Origin: Symbiodinium natans | Lineage: Eukaryota > Sar > Dinophyceae > Suessiales > Symbiodiniaceae | Length of the DNA: 64,000 bases | Direction: 5' to 3' | NCBI GenBank assembly: GCA_905221605.1 | Contig: CAJNDS010001402.1 | Span: forward strand, 414,501-478,500 | In this document: piece by piece, positions 30,871-41,854 of the stretch | Layout: the number at the start of each line of letters is the position of its first letter | Numbering within the stretch: position 1 is the stretch's first letter | Notes under the pieces: generated by a model | What the model was told of the DNA's origin: nothing | The model's database searches: none | What the model saw: the letters and a program-made list of their open reading frames with translations, nothing else | Made by a program: the position numbers and the translations under genes

Positions 30871-32140
30871 GGCCCTAAAAGCCTGAACCCGGAACTTCCC
30901 TTAGCCTCAAAACCCTCTAAACCTTAATGCCCGACACCCCTAAACTTCCCTAGACCTCCAAACCCCAACAGCCTACCCTTGTCCTGAAGCCTGAACCTTG
31001 CGCGCCCAAAATGAAGTCAGCTCCAACAGGGTTTTGGGGTGTAGGGTTTAGGGCTTAGAAGTTTAGGATATAGTGTCAGGGTTTAGCGTTTAGACACCAC
31101 GCGGCTTACGGTCTATTGGTTTTGTTGCTATATGCGGGAGCCTAGACAAGAAGCAAGATGATCCTTATACCCACGTACCCATTCGAGCCACGTAGGCCGT
31201 TACGTAACCATTCCGGGAATGTTTGAATTGCTCTATGATCCGATTCCTTCGGCTAAACCATACACCCTAGGCTGGTCCACCTGGAGCAAGCAGCCGCGCC
31301 CCTGGCCGCCTACGCGCGAAGCCAAGCCGGGATGAGGGGTTAGGTCTTTGGGCCTTACGACGTCCGACACAGAACCCAAACCTCTGAATCCAAAGCCCAA
31401 ACCCCTGACCTCTAAACCCTGAACTGTGAACCTCAAAACCCTGACGTGTATGTATAGATATGCTGATATGCATATGCAAGTGTCTATAGGATGCTGCGGG
31501 CATAAGCCGGCCCAGAGATGGTTCCACGTCGCGCGTCGGTGCCCTGCCGCCCCCCCACCCCCCCTCCGTAGGCTCTGAACCATTCTGAACCCTGAAAAGC
31601 CCTATACTGCAAAGCTCTAAACCATAACCCGCAGAACCCCAAGACCAGAACATCTGGATTGGACTGAACCTTTTTTAGTTCTCCAGCTAGAAGGAAGAAA
31701 GGAGTATCACAAGGAACACAAACACAACAGGGCCAACATTTAAGGCCAACTCCGCTTGGGTTTCAGGTAATGTGGCTTACTGTAGAGTTTGATGAAGGTT
31801 TGTGGGGTTCAGAGTCTCGATGAATGCGTGCTTCGGGAATCCTACACTAAAGCCTTTTTTGCGCTCTATGTTCTCTCTCTTCTCTCCCGTTATCTCGTTT
31901 CTCTCTCTCTCTCTCTCTCTCCCTCCCCCTTTCTGTCTCACGTCCTTACTGTCGTGTTTTCTTAGTAAAGCTGAAGGGGCTCACATTTGCAGCTCAAGGT
32001 TTGGTCCTCACTCGAGGGTTTAAAGTGTTCAGGGCTTCCAGCCCTTTCGGGCTTTCGAGTGTTGGAGTTTGCCAGATGGGGTCTCGAGACTCTTGTGCTT
32101 GGAAGTGGCCCCCAAAGTTCCCAAAAACCCCAAACCGCAG

Positions 32141-32200
32141 ATCAACTATGCGCGCCTGATTCTGGACCATCTGCCAGAGGACTTTGCACATCCAGCTTTT
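32141..32200 (+). CDS. Exon, INYARLILDHLPEDFAHPAF
   Basis: 60 nt, 20 codons, between CCGCAG and GTAACTC. Reads INYARLILDHLPEDFAHPAF. Family not recognised. Confidence 0.65.
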
Positions 32201-32806
32201 GTAACTCTACACCCTGTGGTTGTGAAGCCCACGCCCCTGGAGACCCTAAACGCTCGCCCGTATAAAGCCCCCCGCAGTTCTTAGCGGAGAAGAGCAAGGG
32301 AATCCTCACTCCAGGGTTCCTTTCGTGGGCTGTAGAACCCTAAAAAGAGACAGCAAGGTGAAGGTTTAGGGTTGAGGGGGTGAAGCCTGAATCCCTGGAG
32401 CCGTAGACTCTAACCTCCAAAGCCCGACGCTGAAAGCTACAGAAGCCCCAAGCTGTTGTCCTTGTCTCGGACTTTTTGAAGATGTCTCCGAGTCCTGAGC
32501 CGTGAAGCTTGAAACCCTACACCTTTTACGTCTCAGTAAGGTGCTGAGGAATGAGTCGCCTTGCGTTCCACTATTATCGCCGTTTACTGGGACCACGTAG
32601 GGCACCCGACTCCCACATTCAAGAGCCTGTAAGAAAACCTTAGACCTAAACCTACCCATACCCCAGCCGCAAAAGTCCATGAATCTATGAAATTGAAGGG
32701 GGTTGATTCAGATCGTGCTGTGCGGAAGAGGGGACGGAGCCTTGAACATACTTGGGTACATCATCTGGAGATGCCATCATCTGGAGATGCTCAAGCGCTT
32801 TGACAG

Positions 32807-32965
32807 GAGGTATTGCACGAGAAGTGCCTCAGTGAGGACTACGTGAATCGCTTGACTATGGAGAAGTGGCTGACTGAGTTATTTGAGGTATGCCGGCCTG
32901 ACGTTCTGCTTGTGCACTCCCCTGTCACATCCCACAGTGCTGGACCCATGCGGTGGAGCGATCAG
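32807..32965 (+). CDS. Two exons with a 50-bp intron, EVLHEKCLSEDYVNRLTMEK
   Basis: Exon 32807-32887 (27 codons, phase 0) reads EVLHEKCLSEDYVNRLTMEK then WLTELFE. The donor GTATGC and acceptor CCCACAG enclose a 50-bp intron without telomere-like repeat. Exon 32938-32965 reads CWTHAVERS and ends at GTGAGG. A further exon from 33158 (ARKSRLHGVKSALEAEK) keeps the frame. Confidence 0.68.
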
Positions 32966-33439
32966 GTGAGGGGTTGCTGCTTTTGTCGTTCGGAGTTTGG
33001 CCACCCGAAAGCCCAAACACTACGTATCAAACCCTTAGGAGCCCTAAGCCGTGTAAAGCCTGGAGTGCCACGGCCTCATGGGACTTCGTGGTTCTCCCTG
33101 AAAATACGCAGGCGACAGCCAGATGAAGCAAGGTTTCGGGTCGGGAGCCCCCCACAGCAAGAAAAAGCAGACTGCATGGTGTCAAGAGCGCCTTGGAAGC
33201 AGAAAAATGTAAAAGCCCAGATAGCCCGATTGAAATGCTGACGTTTCGAACCTCCATTTCGAAGTCAGGGGGGAGGGGGGGGGGGCAGTAGATCTCTGCA
33301 AATCCAGAATGCTCAAAAGCTAGGGGAGTTAAAGGTTTTCGAGTGGCTACATGAGTTTTTTTGGTGTCGATGTATCTAGTATATGGGCACGTGGACCCTT
33401 TGGGAGTTGGGGCATGCCTTCAACACCCCAGACCCGAGA

Positions 33440-33500
33440 TGGAGCCACCTCAGGCGATTGAGATTTCCGCCGCCACCACAACTGCACACTGTCACAGGCG
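33440..33500 (+). CDS. Candidate exon, MEPPQAIEISAATTTAH
   Basis: After GACCCGAG the frame reads MEPPQAIEISAATTTAH, with donor GTCACAGG. CACCCCAG acceptor options upstream. Confidence 0.45.
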
Positions 33501-34143
33501 AGTCTCCTGTTTGGATGCTTCGCGGGTCTGGGATTTCAGTTGATTTCGGATTCAGGGTTCATCGGTAATCGTCATTTTGGGGTCTAGAACTGAGGGCTTT
33601 TGGGGTCGGGTGGGGGGGCCAGCTCATGGGCAGTTCAAGTGGGGATGAAAGAGTCGTCCCTAGATCTAGACCTTCAAGTAGGGGGGCCCGACTTGAAGGA
33701 GGTCCTCCCCCCTCCCCCCCCCCGCCGTCCCCCGTGCAACTTCGATGTGCAAGCTTCGTGTTTCTTTGTTTCTTGGAATTGTCAGACTCCAAGGCCAAAC
33801 CCCGATTCTTCGTGAGAAGTGGGAATGATATGACTACGTGGGGGAGTCTACTTCCAAGAGGCAGTGCCTCCTGATTCCCCCTCCCTCCCTCCCTCTCCCC
33901 CTTCCCCTCCCCCTTTTGCCCCTTCCCCCTGCTTGCATAGCCTTGGTGGTGGCTCTTCTTCGAAACCTTTCAACCACAAAGCCGTATAGTCTAACTACAT
34001 GAGCACCGAATCCACTGCCGTGCACCTTAGGATACCTAATAAGCTTTTAATACTTTCCTCAAGTTGCCATGGGGATCTGCACATGCCTTTCGGTATTAAG
34101 GAGTATTTCTTAGTTGAGGGTTTTTTTCTCACCGCACGGCCAG

Positions 34144-34244
34144 TTCTGGATGGCGAAGACTATGGCCCAGGCGCAGCGGACGTGTGGCTTAGGTTACTTA
34201 GTTTTGTGTCGGCAGTTCTGGCACTTGCCACTCTCCTCTCCTCG
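34144..34244 (+). CDS. Candidate exon with a hydrophobic helix, VLDGEDYGPGAADVWLRLLS
   Basis: Reads VLDGEDYGPGAADVWLRLLS then FVSAVLALATLLSS, to the donor GTAGTCC or the TAG within it. It lies in a 650-bp stretch (33840-34500) without telomere-like repeats. A single-pass membrane segment is likely. Family unknown. Confidence 0.5.
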
Positions 34245-34958
34245 TAGTCCCTGATCCGTTACTTTCAGGGCTCCCCATCCGATCTGCGAACTGGAGTCAG
34301 GATGTAGGACTGTCTTGCTGGTCCTGGTCCAGTGCGAATCCCAAGCTGCTGCCATGTCAAACATGCCTCACTGCCCCCCTTGCGTCCATGTACCTGAGGA
34401 TCTTCATTGGTCTGAGTGTGACCCTAAACCCCTGTGTGTTGTTGCCTTCAAGCTTGCAGTGGAGAGTAATTTAGAAATGCCAAGACCCTTTCAAGCCTGA
34501 CCCTCGTTCAACAAGCCAACAAGCCAACTTCAGAGCGTGACCCCAAACAAACGCAAAAACCCTTTAACGCCAGAACCCCGAGGCCCCCAAATCCCAAAGC
34601 TCTGCAACCTGGACCTGAGCCGAACCCTCGATTCTACATCTGAAGCTCCAAGGGGGGGCCCTAGGGTTTACACCGGAAGTCCAACACCTCGCCCGCAAGC
34701 CCCGGTGGGCGCAGGAACACTGAGCCGGTGGATCCACCACCCAGCTGCCGACCCAGGGCTTAGGGAGGGGGGGTGTCGGGTTCAGGGATGCGAAGTTCGA
34801 CTCCAGGGACCCTTGAGCTTCACATGCCCGGCCTGTGAAGCCCTAAACCCCTTGAGTCAAAAAAACAGAAAGGTACAAAAAACCCGTCGCCGGCTCAACA
34901 CCCCTGCCTCACAACCCCAAACCCAAAATTCTAGACCCTACATTTCCCTATGTACAAG

Positions 34959-35042
34959 GTCCAGCCGTTGAAGGGAGACTGTCTGCAGGTTGCGGGACCC
35001 GACTCCTATGCCTTGCAAGATTTAGGGCTCTTCGAGCATCTG
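34959..35042 (+). CDS. Exon, VQPLKGDCLQVAGPDSYALQ
   Basis: 84 nt, 28 codons in phase 0, between TACAAG and GTAGGGG. Reads VQPLKGDCLQVAGPDSYALQ then DLGLFEHL. A following island at about 35127-35165 (QVLKQLIIP) may be the next exon. Confidence 0.65.
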
Positions 35043-35396
35043 GTAGGGGTTACTTTAGGGTTGAGACGCTTCTTGCTTAGGTTTGGGCTGTCCATCCCAT
35101 TCATCCCAATACCCTAGTCATCTGCACATGGCAGCGCAGCAGGTGCTGAAGCAGCTAATCATACCTTGAGGTCCCGCAACCCTATCTGACCTTAAGAATC
35201 CACAGCCTGACTGTTGCAGGTTACAAGGGGCTTAAACCAACAGCCACCTAAGAAAGGAGTTGGGCTCTTTAGTTTTTTGCCGTACCCGCTTGCACGGGCC
35301 CAGGGCATCAAGAGCCGCCCTCAGCCTGCGTGAGTTGCACACCTTTGGGCGTCCTGTTGCTGGTTGATTTTGAGAATTTAGGGTTTTTAGGTTCTT

Positions 35397-35398
<2 letters not shown>

Positions 35399-35432
<34 letters not shown>
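35399..35432 (+). repeat. Poly-T run
   Basis: An almost pure T tract of about 34 nt flanked by two near-identical copies of GTTTTTAGGTTCTTAGTT-like sequence, a local duplication. Confidence 0.85.
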
Positions 35433-35433
<1 letters not shown>

Positions 35434-36235
35434 AAAATTTAGGGTTTTAGGTTCTTAGTTCGGGTTTGGGGGTTAGGGTTTGAGTTTGGGATGAGGGCTC
35501 GGGGGCACTAGCATCCCCCAGATTCCAATTTCAAGCTTTAAGTAAACCTGAAAACCTTCTAAACCCTCAACCCTAGGCCCCGAAACCTGCAACCGGCTGA
35601 ATGAAGATGGATGACGCCGAAGCCCAAGAAACCCTAGCCTAAGCCATACCCAAGCATCTCTCCAAAAAGCTGCGCACCCAAACATTCCCTGCAGCTGTAG
35701 GCCATAGATTCTTGAGGATACTTTGCCAAGAAGGTTTTGGGGGGGGGGGGAGGGGCGGGGGGGGGGGGGCACCCCCCTTCATAAGCGCATCATGGTTGCG
35801 GGGCAGTGAGGGTGTGTATCCACAGGGGAAGGTAAGCCACGGGCCCTGACAGTTGTAAGCCGGGCTGCAAGCATCTGGGCTCAGGAGCTAGCTTGTGGCC
35901 GTATTCATAACTACGTGTGAAACGTCAAGTAACTAAATTTATACAAGCTCAACCCAAAACCCAGAACGCTGAACTCCAAGTAGCCTGAACCCAAGCACCA
36001 AACCCCTCAACCTCAACCGCCTGAACCCCAAACCCTAAACAGCGTGAACCCCTCGGGCCCAAAGCCCCAAGCAGCCTGAACCCTCAACCCTAAACCCTAA
36101 GCCCTCTGAACCCTAAACCCTGAGCCCTCTGAACCCTAAACCCTACAAGCCCTAAGGCGCGACACCCTGCAGCGAGCAGAGCGCGAGCCCCCTGCCCCGG
36201 GCTTGACGGGGCCGGCCAGAGGGTTTGGGATTTGG

Positions 36236-36506
36236 GGTTATAGGGTTATAGGGTTATAGGGTTATAGGGTTATAGGGTTATAGGGTTATAGGGTTATAGG
36301 GTTATAGGGTTATGGGGTTATAGGGTTATAGGGTTATAGGGTTATAGGGTTAATTATAGGGTTATAGGGTTATAGGGTTATAGGGTTATAGGGTTATAGG
36401 GTTATAGGGTTATAGGGTTATAGGGTTATAGGGTTATAGGGTTATAGGGTTATAGGGTTATAGGGTTATAGGGTTAGGGTTATAGGGTTATAGGGTTGTA
36501 GGGTTA
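36236..36506 (+). repeat. Octamer array GGGTTATA
   Basis: About 33 copies of GGGTTATA with very few changes (one GGGG, one inserted TTAA, one heptamer). Distinct from TTTAGGG and more homogeneous than most arrays here. Confidence 0.95.
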
Positions 36507-37264
36507 CACTACCCTGAGCCCCTAAACCCTATAACACCTAAACATAGCCTTCGGCCCGAAAAAAAGCGCCGAAGCCCGACACCCTACTGAAAATTGACTT
36601 GCGGTTGTTCCACACTACCTTTTGGTACGTCCCAAGCACCAAAACCCAGTTTTCGTACATAAGCTCCACCCGGCCGTTCGGAAAACTTCGGTCCCCCTGC
36701 TCCCTCAGCCTCCCTCAAGGTTCCGAGGGTACCTCCATGCATAGCCTAAGCAGTCTTGAGATGTGGAGGGCCGGGAGCCCTCGTAGTTCTCAACACCATG
36801 AGGTGAGACTCGAGTCCCAGATCCTGCTGAGTATTTGTGGGCGCGAATCAGTAGGGTCAATTGGGAATGCTGCGCAGCGCCAGGAATCGGAGCAATATCG
36901 AGTGGACCCCCCAAAGCCCCAAACCTTTAAAAGCCCCTCGGTCCTGAAAACCCTGACCTCCCACCACTACCACCACAAAAAAAAAAAAAAACCTGAACCA
37001 CAAACCTAATTTCCCCCGCTCCACGCCCCGCCCCCCTCCTGGTGCAACGTACAAGGCCGGTCCACCACCGCCTCCAGCCCGCCCATGCAAGAGTTGCACC
37101 TTCTTTGCCTGTTCGGGGTTTAGTCTTTTGCTTCGGCTTTTCCAGTGACGAGACAGATGCTGTCGTTGACTAAGGGCTAGGCTCCTGCACGGCTAAGCGC
37201 GTAGCCGCCTCTCCAAAACCTAACCATCCTTGCGGCTTGAAAGCCATCCGAACCTCTGCCCAAG

Positions 37265-38680
37265 TACCCGCTTGAAGTCACCTTGAATACCATCCTTCAA
37301 GGTACCCAGGTAGGCTCTTATGAATGAAGCGGACACCCCTAAACCCGAAGGATTTGCAGGGTGCTCGATGCCTCAGCCGACCTGAGCCAGGTCCCAGCTG
37401 GCTTGCCGCCACCCCCAAGCATGGGTCCACCGCAGAACCCGCCGCCCTGGCCTCAGATCAGCCCCGTCCATGTGCGTCAAGAAGGCAACGGAGCCCTGGA
37501 GGCTTGCGACGGCCCTCTGAAGCACCCTTATGCATTGCCTACCCTAGACTCTAAGCCCTAAACCAAGCATGCCGGCCCTAAACCCTAAACCCTAAACCCT
37601 AAACCCTAAACCCTAAACCCTAAACCCTAAACCCTAAACCCTTGGTAACTTGGCGGATCTAGGGGTTCCTGTCGGGTATTGGGTTCGAAGGGTTTATAGG
37701 GCTTTTTATAGGGTTGATAGGGTTTAGAGCGCTTGTTGGGTTTACAGATGGTTTGCAGGGTTCGCGCGCTCTGTTGGGTTTAGAGGGCTCAGTGTTTAGG
37801 GCTTCGTACCTTCTAGTCACGGACCTGAGACCGTCTCCGCGAGCCGGGGCACAAACGGCCTCTGGCTGCTTTCTTTCCCTACGGAAAGACAGGGATGTCA
37901 GGCTGCTGAGCCTCAGGGCGGGCCTTAGCTATACGCAAAGCTTGAAACCCTAAACGCTAAACCCGAAACCCTACACCCTAAACCCTAAACCCTAAACCCT
38001 AAACCCCGAACCCCTAAACCCTAAACCCTAAACCCTTACTAAACCCTAAACCCTAAACCCTAAACCCCGAACGCCTTAACCCCTAACACCCAAGAGCTGA
38101 GGCCACCTCCCCCGCAACAGCAGCGCATGGCGCCCAAGGCCAAGGCTGCGTGTGACTAAGTGGGGCTTGGGATGTTAGGGTTGAGGCTTTAGGGTTTACA
38201 GTTTAGGGTTAGGGCCTTGGCTACTAGCTGAGCCCTAAATCTGGGAGCACATGCCCTGAGTCCTGAGTGAATCTCTGGCATTTCATGTGGTCCTTCTGGT
38301 GCAGGGGTGGGAAGTTTTGGGTTAGCTACTCTTTGCTTGGGGGGTTGGGGGGCTTGCAGGCTTCATCTCGTCTTCTGGTCCCTTCCCCTGTCCCTGTCAT
38401 ATTACGGGCCATCCTTTTTAGAATTAGAACCCCCAACCCGAAAACCCACAAGAACTCACAGAAGCCCAGAGCATCGCCAAGCGGGCATCGCGCCTCGCTT
38501 CTTCCTTGTGGGCTAAACGCGACTGCAAAAGGTTTGTGGCGTTCGTATACACTAGTGAGACGCAAATTGGTATAGGGTATACTTATGATCTCGTTATTTA
38601 GTCCCTACCAGGTCGAACCCGCCCTGCCCAGAAAGCGTGCGCTACGCCAGGCAGAGGCTCCGCCACCTGCCCAGAGCTGG
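37265..38680 (+). CDS. Unidentified proline-rich gene part: run of four exons
   Basis: Exon 37265-37301 reads YPLEVTLNTILQ. Exon 37360-37501 is Pro-rich: LDASADLSQVPAGLPPPPSM, then GPPQNPPPWPQISPVHVRQE and GNGALE. Exon 38097-38147 reads LRPPPPQQQRMAPKAKA. Exon 38612-38680 reads VEPALPRKRALRQAEAPPPA then QSW. The last three join in phase 0 with GC donors and AG acceptors. The first junction is off by one base and may hide an exon. Proline-rich linkers next to helical repeats occur in many scaffold proteins; I cannot name this one. Confidence 0.68.
37570..37642 (+). repeat. CCCTAAA array
   Basis: Ten perfect CCCTAAA heptamers right after the exon at 37501. An exception to the usual rule that C-type arrays precede exons, unless it is read as the 5' flank of the exon at 38097. 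A second array (37947-38078) follows. Confidence 0.92.
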
Positions 38681-40460
38681 GCGCTCAACACCCTAAGCCC
38701 TAAACCCCTACTCCAAAACCACCAAGGTCTTGAAGCCCGACTAAATTTCCCAAAACTTTGACAAAGTGGAGTCAGGGTTTCTTCAGGGTTGACATAGCGT
38801 GAATTTTAGATGAGCAATCGAAGGCGCTGGCGCTGCTGGATTCCACATACTCGTACTAACTTTCTGAGCGGTTCTATCATCATTCAACATACCGGATATG
38901 TCACCCTAAGCCCTTCTCCCTTCAAGCCTCGGAAGCCCCCAAGACTCAAAACCGAAAGGCTTTGGCCCTTTATCCCTTCATACGATGATCACTATATATA
39001 TATATATACATACTATATATAAAAATATACATATATATATATATGTATACTGCTATACAGAAGAAATCTTGGCCGGACCCCTACCTCGGGACCGGGGGGA
39101 ACTTCAGCATTAGAGAGTTTCCCACAGCCCGACCACCTACTTCAAAGAAGTGGGGGGGGGGGGATCAGTTCTGCACTTCATGCCCTGGCCTCCCATTTCG
39201 TCACCTGCGCCAAATTCAGATCAGCCGCCGGTGCAGCGCAACTATGCGAACATGACGGCGCGCGGAGGGGTGGGGGTTCATCGTGACTGACCCCCCCAAA
39301 CCCAAACCCCGAACACCGAAATTCTACACTTGGGCCGCGCTTCGTCTTCACCAAACCTGCATGCTGAAGCCCCTGCAACCTCGCACTTCTGCCCATTTTG
39401 GGGATGTAATCCTCGATCCGATGCAGCTGTAAGGCAGGTTGAGGGTTTAAACTTCCAATAGCTGCCCTAAGCCCAACTATTCACCCTGAAAAGCCCGAAA
39501 CCACGCGCGCCCAACTGCGAGGCAGATCAGTTGCTGCAAGAGCCCGAAACGCCTATGGAGATCCCGCCACAAAGTGTCGGGAACTCTTCATTTTCCTAGT
39601 GGTCTCTCTGCCAGAAGTTGTGGTGATTAAAGTCCTTCATCGTTCTGTATCCAAGAAGCTTCAAAGAGTTGGGTCCCCAAAGAATGCTTGCTTTCCCTAC
39701 TCTGCTCATTCTCCCCTCCTTAGGAACCCTTTCCTATAGAAACTATAGCCCCTTACCCTTGCTTTTGCCTGGAGGCTTACCCAGTTTCCTCCTGAAACTT
39801 CATCCCTGAGAACTCCCCGACACCTAACCCCTAAGCCCTCAGCCCTCCCCCCTCGGTTTCGGGAAATTTGTGTAAAGTTTACGCCCGCACAAGACTTTTA
39901 GGGTTTAGGGTTGAGGTGTCTGTGCTACGGCTTCTTGGGACCTGGGATCTGTGGGTGGCTTTGCCGTTTTTTTTGTTCTTTCGTTTTTGGGTTCATGAGA
40001 AAAGCTATGTAGTGAAGTAAGTAACCTTCAACCTCGGTTTCTGTTCAGTATCCCCCCCCCCCCCCCTGCGCATTCCCGAAGGAGTTTGTCGAGAGAAAAC
40101 TGGGCAACTCGGAAACCCTTTTGGCCCTCAACCCCATCTCGACTTAGGGAGAGAAAGATGTTGCCCTCACACCGCTGGCTCAAACCCTAACCCCCCCTAA
40201 ACCCTAAACCCTAAACCCTAAACCCTAAACCCTAAGCCCTAAACCCTAAACCCTAAACCCTAAACCCTAAACCCTAAACCCTAAACCCTAAACCCTAAAC
40301 CCTAAAAACCCTAAACCCCAAACCCCAAACCCTAAACCCCCTAAACCCTAAACCCTAAACCCTAAAACCCTAAACCAAACCCTAAAACCCTAAAACCCTA
40401 AAACCCTAAACCCTAAAACCCTAATCCCCCCTCCCCCCCCCCCACCCTCACCCTCACTCG
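38681..40460 (+). other. Long intron-like stretch with TA repeat and CCCTAAA array
   Basis: Contains an alternating TA tract at 38991-39045, a G run at 39151, and a CCCTAAA array of about 240 bp at 40188-40430. No convincing exon was found. 39180-39260 is open but unsupported. Confidence 0.55.
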
Positions 40461-40469
40461 GCTGCAGCT

Positions 40470-40529
40470 TGCTGCGGAGTTGTTAAGGTCAAGGACACGG
40501 TCCACTCGATCTTCAATGGCCTGAGCCAG
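40470..40529 (+). CDS. Exon, VVKVKDTVHSIFNGLSQ
   Basis: Reads VVKVKDTVHSIFNGLSQ and ends at a GC donor (CAG|GCGAGG). The acceptor could be CTGCAG at about 40466 or GCGGAG at about 40478. Confidence 0.55.
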
Positions 40530-40571
40530 GCGAGGGTTTCGGCATGCAGGGCTCTAGGATTTCGGGCTTAG

Positions 40572-41168
40572 GGATGGACACTGAAGAAGAAATGAACTAT
40601 GAGGAACTCTGCCAGTAAGGCTTGTCCCTAATCCTTAGACCCTCAGCATGGACCCCGGAACCTTACACCCGCTAGCTGTTTATCTACGAAACTATCCGAC
40701 TGACTGATTTTAAATATTCAACAAACTCAACAAGCTAAGCGAGCTCAACTAAGTACGCCACACGCACTCTCTTAGTCTTTCTTTCTCTCTCTCTCTCTCT
40801 CTCTGTTTACTTGTACGTGGTGGCCAAGGAAGCGAGGATATTGCAGACCTCAGGTTGGGTTCCAAGAGGACCCTGAAACTCTAAACCCGGCACCCAAGCG
40901 CCTTTTCACGCAGGTTTCTCACGTGAGGGCAGGAAAACTTAGGAGAATGGTAATAATAGCCACAGTACATTACTCGCAGTAATATGAAAAAACACGACTA
41001 CAAATAGTGACGATCATAGCTCAGGGGGGGGATGTAAGAATGATGGTCGGCTCACAATCCTTTGGGACCCTCCTAAAAACCGCCACTGAGGACAACATCA
41101 AGGAGAAGGTGGCGATGTTTCAGCAGAAGGCTGGACCTTCCTCCGGGGCCTCTCAGATGATGGGATGA
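40572..41168 (+). CDS. Two exons, DTEEEMNYEELC and DNIKEKVAMFQQKAG, possible gene end
   Basis: Exon 40572-40614 reads MDTEEEMNYEELCQ and meets GTAAGG. Exon from about 41091 reads DNIKEKVAMFQQKAGPSSGA then SQMMG and TGA at 41166-41168. The joined frame (ELCQ-DNIK) needs a one-base shift of the acceptor relative to strict GT-AG. The stop may be the end of the 20-41 kb gene region, as the next gene starts at 41855. Confidence 0.6.
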
Positions 41169-41584
41169 TGTGGAGGTGGTAGGATTTGTTTAGTTTTAGG
41201 GTTTAGGGCGGTTTTGGGGTTTTCGGGTGCAGGGAATATGTAGGGCACTGCAAACATTTGTTTACAGGCTTGGGAATTTTCACCATCAACGCTAAGCCCT
41301 AAAACCCTAGAAGAACTAAAGCCATAAAGCCCTAAAGTCCCGTGACCCTTAAGACTGAAAGGCTTGAATCCCCTAAATCCGGAGAGGCGCTTGTGGCTTG
41401 ACTGGCGAACTCGGAACGAGTGCACAGGTCCAGCATGCTCACTACCGATGGCTGTGCTACTACACGGTCAGCCGGCGCGTGACGCGCGAGGCAGGGGGGG
41501 GGGGGGGGGGGGGGGGGGGGGGAGCTGTGTAGATGGGTTTTGACAGCCTTGTGATCATCTTGCCTGTTTCTAATGTCTGTACAG

Positions 41585-41653
41585 GCCAACTTCCACGAGA
41601 TCTACATCGAGTTCTTCAGCGAGTGTACTGAGAAGAAGTACCTTTTCCAGCAG
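41585..41653 (+). CDS. Exon, ANFHEIYIEFFSECTEKKYL
   Basis: 69 nt, 23 codons in phase 0, between TGTACAG and a GC donor. Reads ANFHEIYIEFFSECTEKKYL then FQQ. It lies 200 bp before the RPSA start and so belongs to the gene upstream or is an unrecognised 5' exon. A poly-G run (41493-41522) sits just before it. Confidence 0.6.
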
Positions 41654-41854
41654 GCACCATGTCTTTGCCTGTTATGCTCGCTCGCACCAGTCTGCACAGA
41701 CAGGAACTGTAGCAACAACCGGAGGTTCCACTGGAGGTTCGACTGGAGCTTCGCAAACGTCGCTCATGTCTTCGTGTCGCTGACCCCTTGCATGGAGGCA
41801 GTTCTTGGCTCACCCAGCTTGCCCAGCTTAGCACAAACCGCCTCACCGCAAAAC

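Noticed and set aside
41493-41522. G-quadruplex regulatory element at the 30-nt poly-G run
   Set aside because: Many poly-G/C runs of varying length occur in introns; length may be unreliable in assembly and no regulatory link is visible.
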